A DNA stretch of 64,000 nucleotides from Spongilla lacustris (taxonomy: Eukaryota; Porifera; Demospongiae; Spongillida; Spongillidae), in contig OX442433.1 in NCBI GenBank assembly GCA_949361645.1, positions 4,025,720 to 4,089,719 of the forward strand, in the 5' to 3' direction. Of the stretch, positions 35,001-47,000 are shown in pieces. The notes beneath the pieces were generated by a model. The model was not told where the DNA came from. It saw nothing but the letters and a program-made list of their open reading frames with translations, and searched no databases. Position 1 is the first letter of the stretch. Every line of letters begins with the position of its first letter. Both the position numbers and the translations under genes were made by a program.

Positions 35001-38000
35001 CACTATGCTGTACAGGGCTCAGATCTTATGATGTAACTGCATCGCATTGTCCACTGCACCAGAAAGTTTGAGGGGCATGCGTGGGTCACCACCTATGACC
35101 AGTTGTATTGGCGCCAGGCAGCGGCTACCCGCAGCCTCAGCTGGGCAACGGAGGACCAGGCACTTTACAACGAGGCCTTTTCCAGGAAGGCAAAGCCGAC
35201 AGTTTGATGCAAGCAGTGCCTGAGCGAGCACCACTTTGCAGACACATGCCCAGACATTCCTCGAGGAATGTCTGGGCATGTGTCTGCAAAGTGGTGCTCG
35301 CTCAGGCAGCGGCTACCCGCATTATGTGTTGTCATGAGCAAGTTAACCTCAAGCAGGACTGGATTGTACAACACATACAGTCTACAAAACATCAGACAAG
35401 GAAGGAGAAGCACATGCAAAGTCTTCAGCAAGGGAAATGTCACTAACTTCCTGGATAAGTTAGATGCTGGGGGGTCACTGGAGTTTCAGGTGGTGCACTG
35501 CAACCTCCTAAAGGATTTGGAAGCAGGACTAGTGAGAGACAAGGATTTGGTGGATTGAGTTTGTTTCCTGGTGGATGAAGTGTGACTTCAGTTTGAATTC
35601 CCTAAATGTGTTCGCTCCATTACTGGAAAAGTTCTTATGCTCAGAGGGTTCCTGATACATCCCACCTAAAGCAGCTGATCCCAACCATACATGCCCAAGA
35701 ACTAGAAAGAGTGAAGAAAGCACTTCAAGGAAGGAGCATTTCCATCATATTTGATGGAACAACCAGAGTTTGTGAGGCCTTTGCAGTAGTTGCATGCTAC
35801 ATTGATGAAGCGAGCAACATTCATCAAATGTTTGTGGCTATTTCAATGATTGATGATCAACTAATAGACCCTTCCCTTTAACGGCGTAAGGAATGCAATT
35901 ATTCTTAATTGCGTCACTTCCGGAGTTCATCCTGTGCGCGAGTACTAACACTGTACCAGGTTGTTGATAATTTTCAACCGACCAAGCCTCTGTCACAACA
36001 GTACTCACAGAGGCAGACATCCCAGGTGCGTTTCTCGAGGAGCCACTAGAGATCCGCAGTATGGCAGCGCTCCGAAGGTGGCTAATTTGCCACGGGATAA
36101 AAATGCAATCGACTAGCCGAAAGCAAAGCCTAATAGATAGGTCAGTGTTGCCAAGACATTTATGTACTGTGTAGATATCAGCCTTGCTAGTCTCGTTCCC
36201 AGACCTAATGACGCAATGTTTATCGCAATTTATAAACAAGCTCGTACTAGTATAAGTCTGGTGTTTCGAATGCTAAACCTTAGAATTCGTGCGCTTATAC
36301 GCAACGTTGCCCTCCTACTTCTTACAGTACATAGACACACCCTTGTTGTCCACCTTGCGAGTCATTTTACACATGACACATTACATCACCAGCAGGAAGA
36401 ACTCTGGACGTGACATAAAATTAGCAAATTGCATTCCTTACGCCGTTAAAGGGAAGGGTCTATTGGAATGACAACAGCACATAAGATTTACAAGATCATA
36501 ATGGTCAAGCTTGGTATTGTGGATGAAGGCACTATCGCAGCGTTTATGGGTGAAAGAACATCAGTTAATGATGTTGCAATGGATTGACCATCGACTATCA
36601 GGGGATTTCCAATGCTCAGAAGACTCAAAGTGCTTTTCCCACACCCTTGACCATGCAGGCGACAAGTTTAAGTGTTAAACACTCACAAGGTTGTGGCGCA
36701 CGTGGCTTAACCTTTTCAGTCATTCACGTAGGGCAAAAAAGATATTTAATCAGGTAACTGGTGGAACAAGTTTTAAATCCTATTCAGCAACTCAATGGTG
36801 GTCAAAGTATGAATGTTTTGAGCAACCTATGAGAGTGTGGGGTGATGCGATTAAGATATTAAATGGGTTGAAAGCAGCCAGTATTTATACCAAATGCTCA
36901 TAGTGGATGGTACACAACCATTTCTAAATCCTTGCTATAGTTTAGAAGGGGATGGGCCACTAGCTTTTGAGGTGTAAGATGAGATCAAAAAATGTGAAAA
37001 TTGCAAACCCAATATTTCAGCTATTTGTGCTGAGCTAGATGGCACACAGCTACAATGTACCAAGATCAACAGAATATACAAGATATAAAAAACATTCTCT
37101 CTGAGAAAGTTAGTGGTATATAGGATTTAAAGGCAATGGTGGTGTAAAAAGAAAGGGAACAAAGGAATTGTGGAGATACAATGATTATTCCTATATTGAG
37201 CAACATAATTGTAATGACGTTCTATACAGTGCTAAATATAGGAATAATCATTGTATCTCCACTGAATCCCTTGTTCCCTTTCTTTTTACACCACTATTGC
37301 CTTTAAATCCTATTATACCACTAACTTTCTCAGAGAGAATGTTTTTTATATCTTGTTTCATTCATTTTTTTTAATAAGTGACTACTAGTATATAGGTATA
37401 CATGTAGTACAATTAGAAGTAACTGAATATGATCGTACAATAAAATCATTCCCACGTTTATTGCCTAGCAACACAATGTTTACAGTTATTGCAGCTGTTC
37501 CATTAGTTCGAAACTCGCGCGCCAAGCTTTCCCTCTTAGAAGCTCGTTTTTCGTCTGAGTTCAGTTCATAACGTCGCTTCTTAGAAGTTCGTACTGCAAC
37601 AGAATTCTTTTCCTGTTGCCACCTCTTAGAAGCTCGGTTCGACTCCAGATTTGCTCTGTACATATCACAAGCAGATGCCCGCCTTTGTTCAGCATCAGCA
37701 TCGTACCGAACTCGGGAGGACTCTAACTCATAGTCTCAATTTAGGAGGTATTCCTCTCGTCGCTTAGCTTTCCTCTTTCGTAACCGTAAAGGCATTTTGA
37801 CAAAAACAACTTCGCTAGTTAAAAGTGGTGAGCAAAACTAAAAACACAAACGAAATTCACACCTGTTCCATGCCAATCATACACAATCCACAATTCTGAA
37901 GCATTGTCATGGAAACGGTTTTAACATAGCTAACTCTCTATATTACGTAGCGATTACGTACTGATATCTTGGCGCGCGAGAACAGCTGCAAATTACGTAT

Positions 38001-41000
38001 ATTGGTTACATGCTTTATTTATATATCTGATACCTGAAGATGTATTGTCAGAATTTTCTACGATTTTTGGTGTAACTGGCGCTCTTTAAAACCTTTCCTA
38101 TCTCAAGTTATACTCACCCATAAAGACGACGACGACGACTATGGACAAATTACGGTCTGGGAACGAGAACCACGACCTTTTTTGTTCTCTTAAAGTAAAC
38201 GGTTTGGCAACTTGAACAAAGCATGAAAATGATCGTCTTTCCTTTGTGGCTCGATAGCAATAAAGAGCTACACTATCCGTTTCTCGGTTCGTGAGTTATA
38301 CGCGGATCGCGTTTTTTTAATGATATGCATGATACGGCACAAATCCTATATGAGAGTTACTGCCGTAACTCTCGATATGGTTATATCACCTCGGGGAGGA
38401 TTGTGAGACCAGGATTTGAGTGTTTCATCATGGGGAAGCTTAGACCTCAATTAGATCTATTTAAGGCAGCGCGATATTTGGTGCCATGCAGAGCAGTGGA
38501 GTTAGGTTTGACTGCTACACAAATGTACATGTCCCTTGTTGGGTGAATTAAACAAAGAGGGAAAATCTCCATTCATAGTATGCTTCAAGAACTGCCCCAG
38601 TATTTGACAGCACAATCATTAAATGTGATGATTTTTTGGAAAGAAAAGGCTACTCTACTTCCTAATTTCTATGCTTAGTTTTGTTGGTACTGCCTCATCC
38701 AGCCATCATCGGCTGCTGCTTAGAGGGTTTTCTCTCTACTAAAAAACATGTTAAATGAACAACAACTGCATGATTATGTTGAAACTGCTGTAATGTTGCG
38801 ATACAATAATGCTATATTGTGAATTCTCTATAATAGGTTTTCTACTATGCTTTTTGTTTGACTAGGTGGTGATGTGGCTGTGATTGAATGTAATTGGTAC
38901 AAATAGTGGTCCTACACGTTTATATGATCAAATAATCTGTATTTAGAAATATCAGAAAATTGATCTGAATGGCTATCTAAAATGGTCCTCCGCAGATATC
39001 CAAATGCTAGGGGGTTTTTTTAAAGCTTTTAGCACTCAACCCTAAAGGCAATATGCCTGCCACTTACTCCAGTAATCCTCGAACGCATGAAGCAACACTG
39101 GGCCTCATGTGGTGACGAGAACTGGCAGCTATATTGGGCAACAGCTGCCCTCTGCTACTTCGATCTTTTCTGGCTTGGTGAACTCATTTTGCCCACAGAT
39201 GCATCAAGTAGGGCTCTGCTGAATTGGGGGGATGTCACATTTAACCATGCCTCCTAGCCCACGCTACTGAAGATCCACCTTCACGTGGCAAAATGCGAGT
39301 AATTTGGCGAATGAACTCACATGTTTATCAGCAGAACTGAAAACGCCGAATCTCCATCACTCTATAACCGTGATATGACCCTTGTACGTGATCGGACCTG
39401 AATATGTCTTCACAACTCCAGGCAGGGCTATACACAGATCCAAGCACACACACCCAGCTCTCAGGAGTGTCTCACTGGCCCATCACACAACCCCCAAAAG
39501 TAGAAATATATAAGTGCAGCAGGTTGCAGCACGCCCATCAAGTCCCATATATCATACCTACACACCTCATTCCCCCTGCAAACCATCTATGCTCAAAGTA
39601 TGTGTGACCATTTCTTGCAGCAGATATCATGTTTAACTTGCAAATCTTGATAGCCGAGGCATTTCAGTTAAAGTTTATGCCTGAATACCTGTCCCAACTC
39701 TAACACACGTCTGCACAACACTTCTTTGTGTTATTATGTTTGAATCTTCATCACTTCTGGAATTTTCAGGTACTTCTTGTCAGCTGCTTCTCTGACCTCT
39801 GACGCTCAGATAGCATATACTGGTAATAGCTAAGGTGGAAGTGTTGTACATTTCGGCTCACTGAAGGTGCAGAGTCTGAAATGTGATTCATGATGAAATG
39901 CATGAGATTGGTGATTGTCCTGGTGATGGTAACTATTCATCAGGAAATGCAGCAGATATTGGGAACATTTTTTATTTGACGGTGGTGTTGGATGATGAAT
40001 GTACCTATCTACAGAGTGATGTGTTGAACCTTCGACATCATGTATAAAATTCAGAAGAAATTTTCTCAAACCTTATTATTAAAGATTCTGGTGTATCTAA
40101 GATTGTGATTGAGTTGGAGATGATGGTAACTAAGGAGGTCTATATGCACAGCACCTCTCAGATTTTGATAGAACTTCACATATATAACCGGTTGTCTTCA
40201 CATGATAAGACATTTGACCATTAATCACTTTAATAACCTTAATGGTTTAGGATATACGCACTGCTGAATAATTAACCTCTTCACAAATAAGCTTAACTTT
40301 GGAATATTTTATCTTGATATACACTTGAACATAGTTGTAATGAAGTACAATCAATGCATCATATGCATTTTGGAGGGAGATGAAAGGGTAAGCGATAAAT
40401 TAGTTATAACTGAGATTTCACAAATACAGTATCAAGAAGGTCAATAACCATTGTGGACACAATATTGAACTAAATAAAAATGTTGATTATGGAGAAACCC
40501 TGAGAACCGGAAATGGTTTAATGTGTAGCAGCCATTTCGAGTTGATTTAGATGTACATAAGAATGGCTAAGTGAATTACATAACATTTCAACCTCAGCAG
40601 TCAAAACTATATGTTCAACCATAGGTTAGTGTAAACAGTTTACATTTTAGTTTTGATAGATGAGGATGTAACCCACACTTAGCCACTCACTGTTAAATCT
40701 ACTCAAAATGGCTGCTACACATTAAACCATTTCAGGTTCCCAGGGGTTATCCATAATCAACATTTAATTTTCAAAAACGCTAAGTTCAACATTCTGTCCA
40801 CACTGGGTTTTTTTTTTTAAGTGGTGTTCATTAACCTTAATTCTCCAGGTCCAAGTCCTACGCGTAGGACCAATATTTGAAAATTCATTATAAATAGAAA
40901 TGCAGTTTTTTGGCATCCATTTCTCTACTGTTGTTTGATGTGTCTATCATGCTAAATTTACCAATTTTTTCAATCAGATACGGTTCTTAAAAATGCATTA

Positions 41001-44000
41001 TGTAGAGAATTTAATTGTCACAGAAAAAAGTACGACAAGTATCACTTTTAAAAATGTTTTTTGAAGCATGATGTGTGGGCTACTTTATACATTATACGGC
41101 AGTGTTTTTACTCTAATTGATTTTGCCATTTTTACCGAAAACGCACTGTACGTTTTCAAGATTTTGTCCATTCACTTGGCTATTCCCGCAACATGCGTCT
41201 GACAAATACCTATCGTTCATAAACTTGTGGAGCTAGCAATTTCCAAATTTACAATGTACTTTTTTATATGCTTAGTGCAAAAAACCTGACCTACTACCCC
41301 CTTCTTTTAAAATGTTGCTCTGACCAACATTACTTTTGGTACTTTAAGTTGCTTTGCAATTTACCACAAATACATCTTTTAGCAATGCAGCGTTGATTGT
41401 ATTTGACAATCTTTGAAGAATTGCAAGAAAGTAAAAATATTTCCTGAATTAATAACCATTTCTACAGTGCAATGAGATTTTGGTTTATTTTTTGATCATA
41501 TGAGTTTGCTAAAAATTAATTTTAACTTGCGTCCTACGCGTAGGATGCTAATCCTACGCGTAGGACGACGGGAGATTAAAGGTTAACCTTCTTGATACAG
41601 TATTTTTGAAATCTCTGTTGAAAACTAATTCATTGCTTATCCCTTTCCCCTCCAAATTGCATACAATATATTTTGATTGTACTTCACACGATCTGGGATT
41701 TGATGTAAAACATGCAACTATGTTCAAAGTGTTTAATTTCAAAACTAACCTTATCAGTGATGTGGTTAATTATTCAGCTTTGCATATCTCCTAAACCATT
41801 AAGGTTATTAAAGTAATAAATGGTCAAATGTCTTCTCATATAAAGACAACCATATATGTGAAGTTGTATCAAAATCTGAGTGGTGCTGTCAATCTGCTAA
41901 CTCAAAGAAGGTGTAACAACCCAGGGTCAGTGTAGCTAGCCTTAGTGTACCTAAGTACTTTCAATTAGCTTTACCATACATGTACTTAAGTATTTTCAAC
42001 TTGCCCAGTCCATGCATTGCTCATACACGTGTAGTTAAAACAGCTTCTTTTAAAGATCATGGCTGTTTGTACACAAGCATGCTAAAAGCAAAACCTTACT
42101 CATTTCTCTGCTATATTGTTCAATCCACAACGTTATACATGTACATGTACATGTACATCCACTGGTATGGCTTCAACTTACACTCAAGAAAAATAAGGAA
42201 AGTTGTAAGTAGCTGGGTTTCACTCCAAGCTCCCATCATTGTTGAAGAAACCATATGCATTCTTAGTTTAGGTGCTTCAGAAATGCCTAATACTTTTGCA
42301 TTAGATAACGATACATTTACCAAGAACGCTTAAACAATCCAAAAGCAAGGCAAATGTATGGGCATCAAACAATACAATGCACATTTAGTAAACAAGAAAA
42401 AAATATTGGTCCTTGTGCTATGTCCTACACACAACTCACTTCAATAGGAGGATCAGGAAGATTGAATTTAAAGTCCTGTGGAACATCTGTTGACGATGCG
42501 ATCATTGCTGCAATAAGTATAGGTGCATAAGTAAGTAACATATTGTACAATTCAAATTTCTGACCACACATCAATCTCAACACCAGTCCAATGCTTTATT
42601 TTACCACAACAGCACCAGCAACCAATGTCACAACAAACTTAATTTTTAGAGTACATGTATACGCGGCATTTATGTTTCTCAAACAAGTCACAACAACGAT
42701 TGCTAAATATGTAAATCCATCGACATGGCAACACGCTTGGAAGCGAAAAAGCACGTGCCCAAATAAGGAACTATTTGCTGAGTCCTTGTAGTTGATAAAA
42801 CCATAAGAGGCAGGAGCTTGGGTAGCTGTGGTAAAACAGTTACATAACACCAGTTGGAACTTACGTAAACAAAACAGAATTTTGATGAGAACAAAATGGC
42901 ACTCTCGGGTAAAACCTTGCGTGGTTCTCAGGAGTTATCAATACACAGACTTTTTTTTCAGAAAATGATTTGCATTGCTAGGTCCTTAACCTTAATTCTC
43001 CAGGTAATGGTCCTACGCGTAGGACCAAAATTTAAACATTTCTCCTAAATTCAAATGAAATCATTTTGCACCCATATTTCTACTATTGTTTCATGTGCCA
43101 ATGCACTTATTTTACCAATTGTTATTTTTATACCACACCCTTGGTCCATAATATCTAAAACAACGGATGCGGTTCTTAAAAATGCATAATGGAAAAAAAT
43201 TCATAGTTACAGAAAAATGTATGGCATGTGTTACTTTTTAAATATGTTTTATGGAGGTTGATGTGTGTGCTACTGTATAAATTGCCAGCATAGTAATTTT
43301 CAATGAAACATTTGTGGTACAACCATAGAAAGAATCATCATTTTTATGTCTCAATGCAATTTGCATATTTAGTTTATATTGCAATAAAATCTCCTAAATT
43401 CAAATGAAACTATCTTGTACCCATAAATCTACCATTGTTTCATGTGCCAATGCACTTATTTTACCAATTGTTAGATTATTTTTATACCACACCCTTGGTC
43501 CGTATTATCTAAAACAACAGATGCGGTTCTTAAAAATGCATAATGGAAAAAAATTCATAGTTACAGAAAAATGTATGGCATGTGCTACTTTTTAAATATG
43601 TTTTATGGAGGTTGATGTGTGTGCTACTGTATAAATTGTCAGCATAGAAATTTTCCATGAAACATTTGTGGTACAACCATAGAAAGAAACACGTCTCAAA
43701 AAGAGATTTGCATATTTAGTTTATGTGTGTACTTCCCAGTCTTTTCTACAGGACAATAAGTTTTAGCTACATTGGACAAGTGAATTTCAACTTGATGATG
43801 GGGCAACCCTCAATCACAACTGTTTGACATCTCTCTACGTTGATATTGTAATAGTATAATGTTACGTATGTTTGCATCGAAATGTTTTCTTACTTATCAA
43901 CAATATTTTGAATACATACTTTACTTTCAAAACACCACTTGAAGCCAATTACCACATGTACAGTCACACAATCATGTTTTCAATGTTGGTTTGTGCTAGG

Positions 44001-47000
44001 TTTTATGCAAACCCTAACATCTTTAGGTGAATTTTAAAACAGTCTCTTGTTGCTGGTTCACAACACCCGTATAGGTCATTGTCTTTCACTCTTGAGCAAC
44101 CAACACAGTAATATGATGATTTAGCAGAGCATATTCTGCATTTACGCTGCTTTCGTCCTCTGGTACCAGAATACGCTGGTGAGTGCTTTACAAATTCAAG
44201 GCAGTGACGAAAGGCACTGAGTAATGTTCTCAAATCGATGTCTGGACATCCCAAAGCGTTCACCAAAGCTTGCACCATTGTATATTGTGCCAGGCTGTAA
44301 ACCTTCATCCCAATACACAGGGATGGCTCCCCTTTTAGGCTCACATGCCATCGCAAGTCGCAACCCAAGGTACTTAAAAAATTCACCTTTGGTAAGTGGA
44401 ATATAGCTGTGTGTGAGGAGCATGTTCACGTTTGTGTATTCCAAAGTTTACCCAATTCCCCGAACAGGATAAAATTGATAAAAATAATCCACTTCTTTCT
44501 TTGTTCCTATTCCCCTTTGAACTTCTGGCCATCTAAATCTAGCACTGTGGACATTGTGTTGTAATCCAGGGTCAATTAACAACTCTTTTCTTGGTGTCCA
44601 TTGGTGCCCATGAGGTGACAGGGTAGGCCTGTTACCTTCAGTGACGGCCGTATCATCACTATAAAAGTGTAAAACAATACGAATAACATCTGGGGGCGGG
44701 TGCTCAATTAGCGCACGGTACCAACCTCGGAACTTCTTCTACCTGCTCTGCGCAGGACTCATCACTCTCCTCATCGCTATCATCATCAGTAGATGCAGAT
44801 TGCATGTCCATATCTTCTTCTTCACTTTTAGTACGCCTTGTATTACCCCTTGCCTCTACAAACCTCCTTGACTCTTCAAAAACGCTAGGTAAACAAATAC
44901 CCCGGCTTGATTCTGTTGTAGTGCTTGAATCCCTCCATTTTATAACAAATCTTTTGCTGTGGCCTCTGCCAGATACCTGCTCAATCACTCCAAGCTTTCC
45001 AAGTGTTTTTATATTCTTCCCTACAAGTGCAGTTCCAACTGTAATTGGCTTCGCCATTTTTAACTAAACCGCAGAGAACGTCAATTTCATCTAATACCAA
45101 GTGATGGACTGCATGATAGATGCTATGATAGCAGTAGAAAAAATTATATTACAGTTCTATTACCATTGCACTATATTTTGAAGTATATTTATGCCGTTAA
45201 AAGCTGTTTCCAAAACCTATAATACAGAATCTAGTCACGTCCTACGCGTAGGACGCTAATCCTACGCGTAGGACGACGGGAGATTAAAGGTTAAATAATA
45301 ACTTGTGTTTCAACCTAGAAGACACCTCTATATTACAAAATGCGATTTTTTTTTTTACCCTTTAACCACCACCAAGAATGGGTATAATAACTAATACTGG
45401 ATTTGAAGGCCTTCAATTTGATGCCAAAAATAATCAGCCAGCCATATGATATGAGGGTGCAAAGTTCAAATTTTGAAGAAAATTAATCATTCAATGTGTG
45501 TATTTTGTAAACCATTAAGTAATACTGGATTTGAAGGCCTTCAATTTGATGCCAAAAATTATCAGCCAGCCATATGATATGAGGGTGCAAAGTTCAAATT
45601 TTGAAGAAAATTAATCATTCAATGTGTGTATTTTGTAAACCATTAAGGTTATTCACACAATAAATGGTGCAAGTAACTTTCGTATCAAGACCAACATAAA
45701 TGTGAAGTTGAAGCAAAATTGGAAGACGAGACAATCTTAGCCAAGCGTAGGCAAGTTACTGCACGATTCACTCCGATTTCCATGAAAATGTATTTTATAG
45801 CTACGGGGTCATGAGACATTGCTTTATACAAAAGGTCACCTTCCCAGGTCTAGTCATTTGGGAGATAATCACCGACCAAAAGTTCACCTTTTAGTCAACT
45901 TTTGCAACTTGGACTAATTGTAAGTTTTGATGGCATCCTGTATAATGAATGTGTAGTTTTCTTAAAAGTCGCCTAGCACCAATTTAGGCGACTTTTAACT
46001 ACACATTCATTATACAGGATGCCATACAGAGATACCACTGGACAAATACACAAGCTACCCTACACTCATTTGTCTATTACATTAACCTTGAAGGTGTGGG
46101 CTTAACACATGGCAGCTATGTTGTCATTTCAGACTGCAATATCCATGATGCAGTGGCAGTGCACCTGTTTCAACGGCACCTGGTAGAATTCTTAAAAACA
46201 AATTACAACGTAACGAAAATGATTTATTTCCGTGATGGGTGCGCTGGACAATACAAAAACTGTAAAAACTTCATCAATTTGTGCCACCACTATGAAGACT
46301 TTGGATTAGTTGCAGAATGGTATTTCTTTGCAACAAGCCATGGCAAGGGGCCACCTGATGGTGTGGGGGGAACTGTAAAGAGAGAAGCTGCCAAAGCCAG
46401 TCTGCTGCGAGTACACAGTGGCCACATTACAACTCCCCTTGAGCTGTTCACATTTTGTCAGTCGAAATTGACTGGTACAACCTTCAAGTACTTGACAAGC
46501 CAAGACTGGGGTGAGAAACAGAGTCTACTAAGCGAAAGGCTGTAAAAAGCCAAAACAATTGCTGGAACACAAAAACTGCACTGTTTCTTGCCGCTGACAA
46601 CCAGGACGCTACAGGTGAAGGAATACAGTACAAGCAGTGTTTGCCGCACTGAGACTGTAGACACGTTGTCTTTATGCAGCTCTGTGAGCATTGAAGATGC
46701 TAAAGGCTACGTGGCAGTGACCAGTATATGACAGTGCGTGGTGGGTTGGCTATGTTCTGAAGAATTACAGGAGGTAACTGTAACCTTTCCTCCATCCTCA
46801 TGGACCAAGCAAGTCCTTCTCCTATCCTGACCCAGCTGATGTTTTGACAGTTCATATTAGTGACCTTTTAATTTCTGTAGATCTAAAGACATACACTGGA
46901 CGAACTTATATTCTAACAGACAAGGAAATGGACACTGCAACAAAAGCCCTGTATAGCCATCTACATGAATAGAGTACAATTACTTCCTGTATATACATTT

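Larger units (their letters stand above)
35320..38830 (+). pseudogene. hAT-like transposase, fragmented by insertions
   Basis: Recognisable parts in order: a C2H2/BED-like end ([14 protein letters not shown]); [20 protein letters not shown] with the expected first catalytic Asp region; after a [15 protein letters not shown] and [14 protein letters not shown] in pieces; [13 protein letters not shown]; after more inserted [19 protein letters not shown]; and a C-terminal dimerisation block with [15 protein letters not shown] and [15 protein letters not shown] (38.7-38.8 kb). hAT transposases share this PSSAAaERvFSlL / DYvE.svMLrYN end. Numerous stops. Interruptions: 35863-36464, 37079-37355 and about 37360-38320. 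Confidence 0.7.
42990..45290 (-). mobile_element. piggyBac-family element, 2.3 kb, TTAA target
   Basis: TTAA at 42986-42989 and 45291-45294. Ends ccttaattctccaggtaatg and gacgacgggagattaaagg with tcctacgcgtagga palindromes, one on the left and two on the right. It carries a decayed transposase on the minus strand and, in its other half, a roughly 349-bp tandem duplication. Confidence 0.93.
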
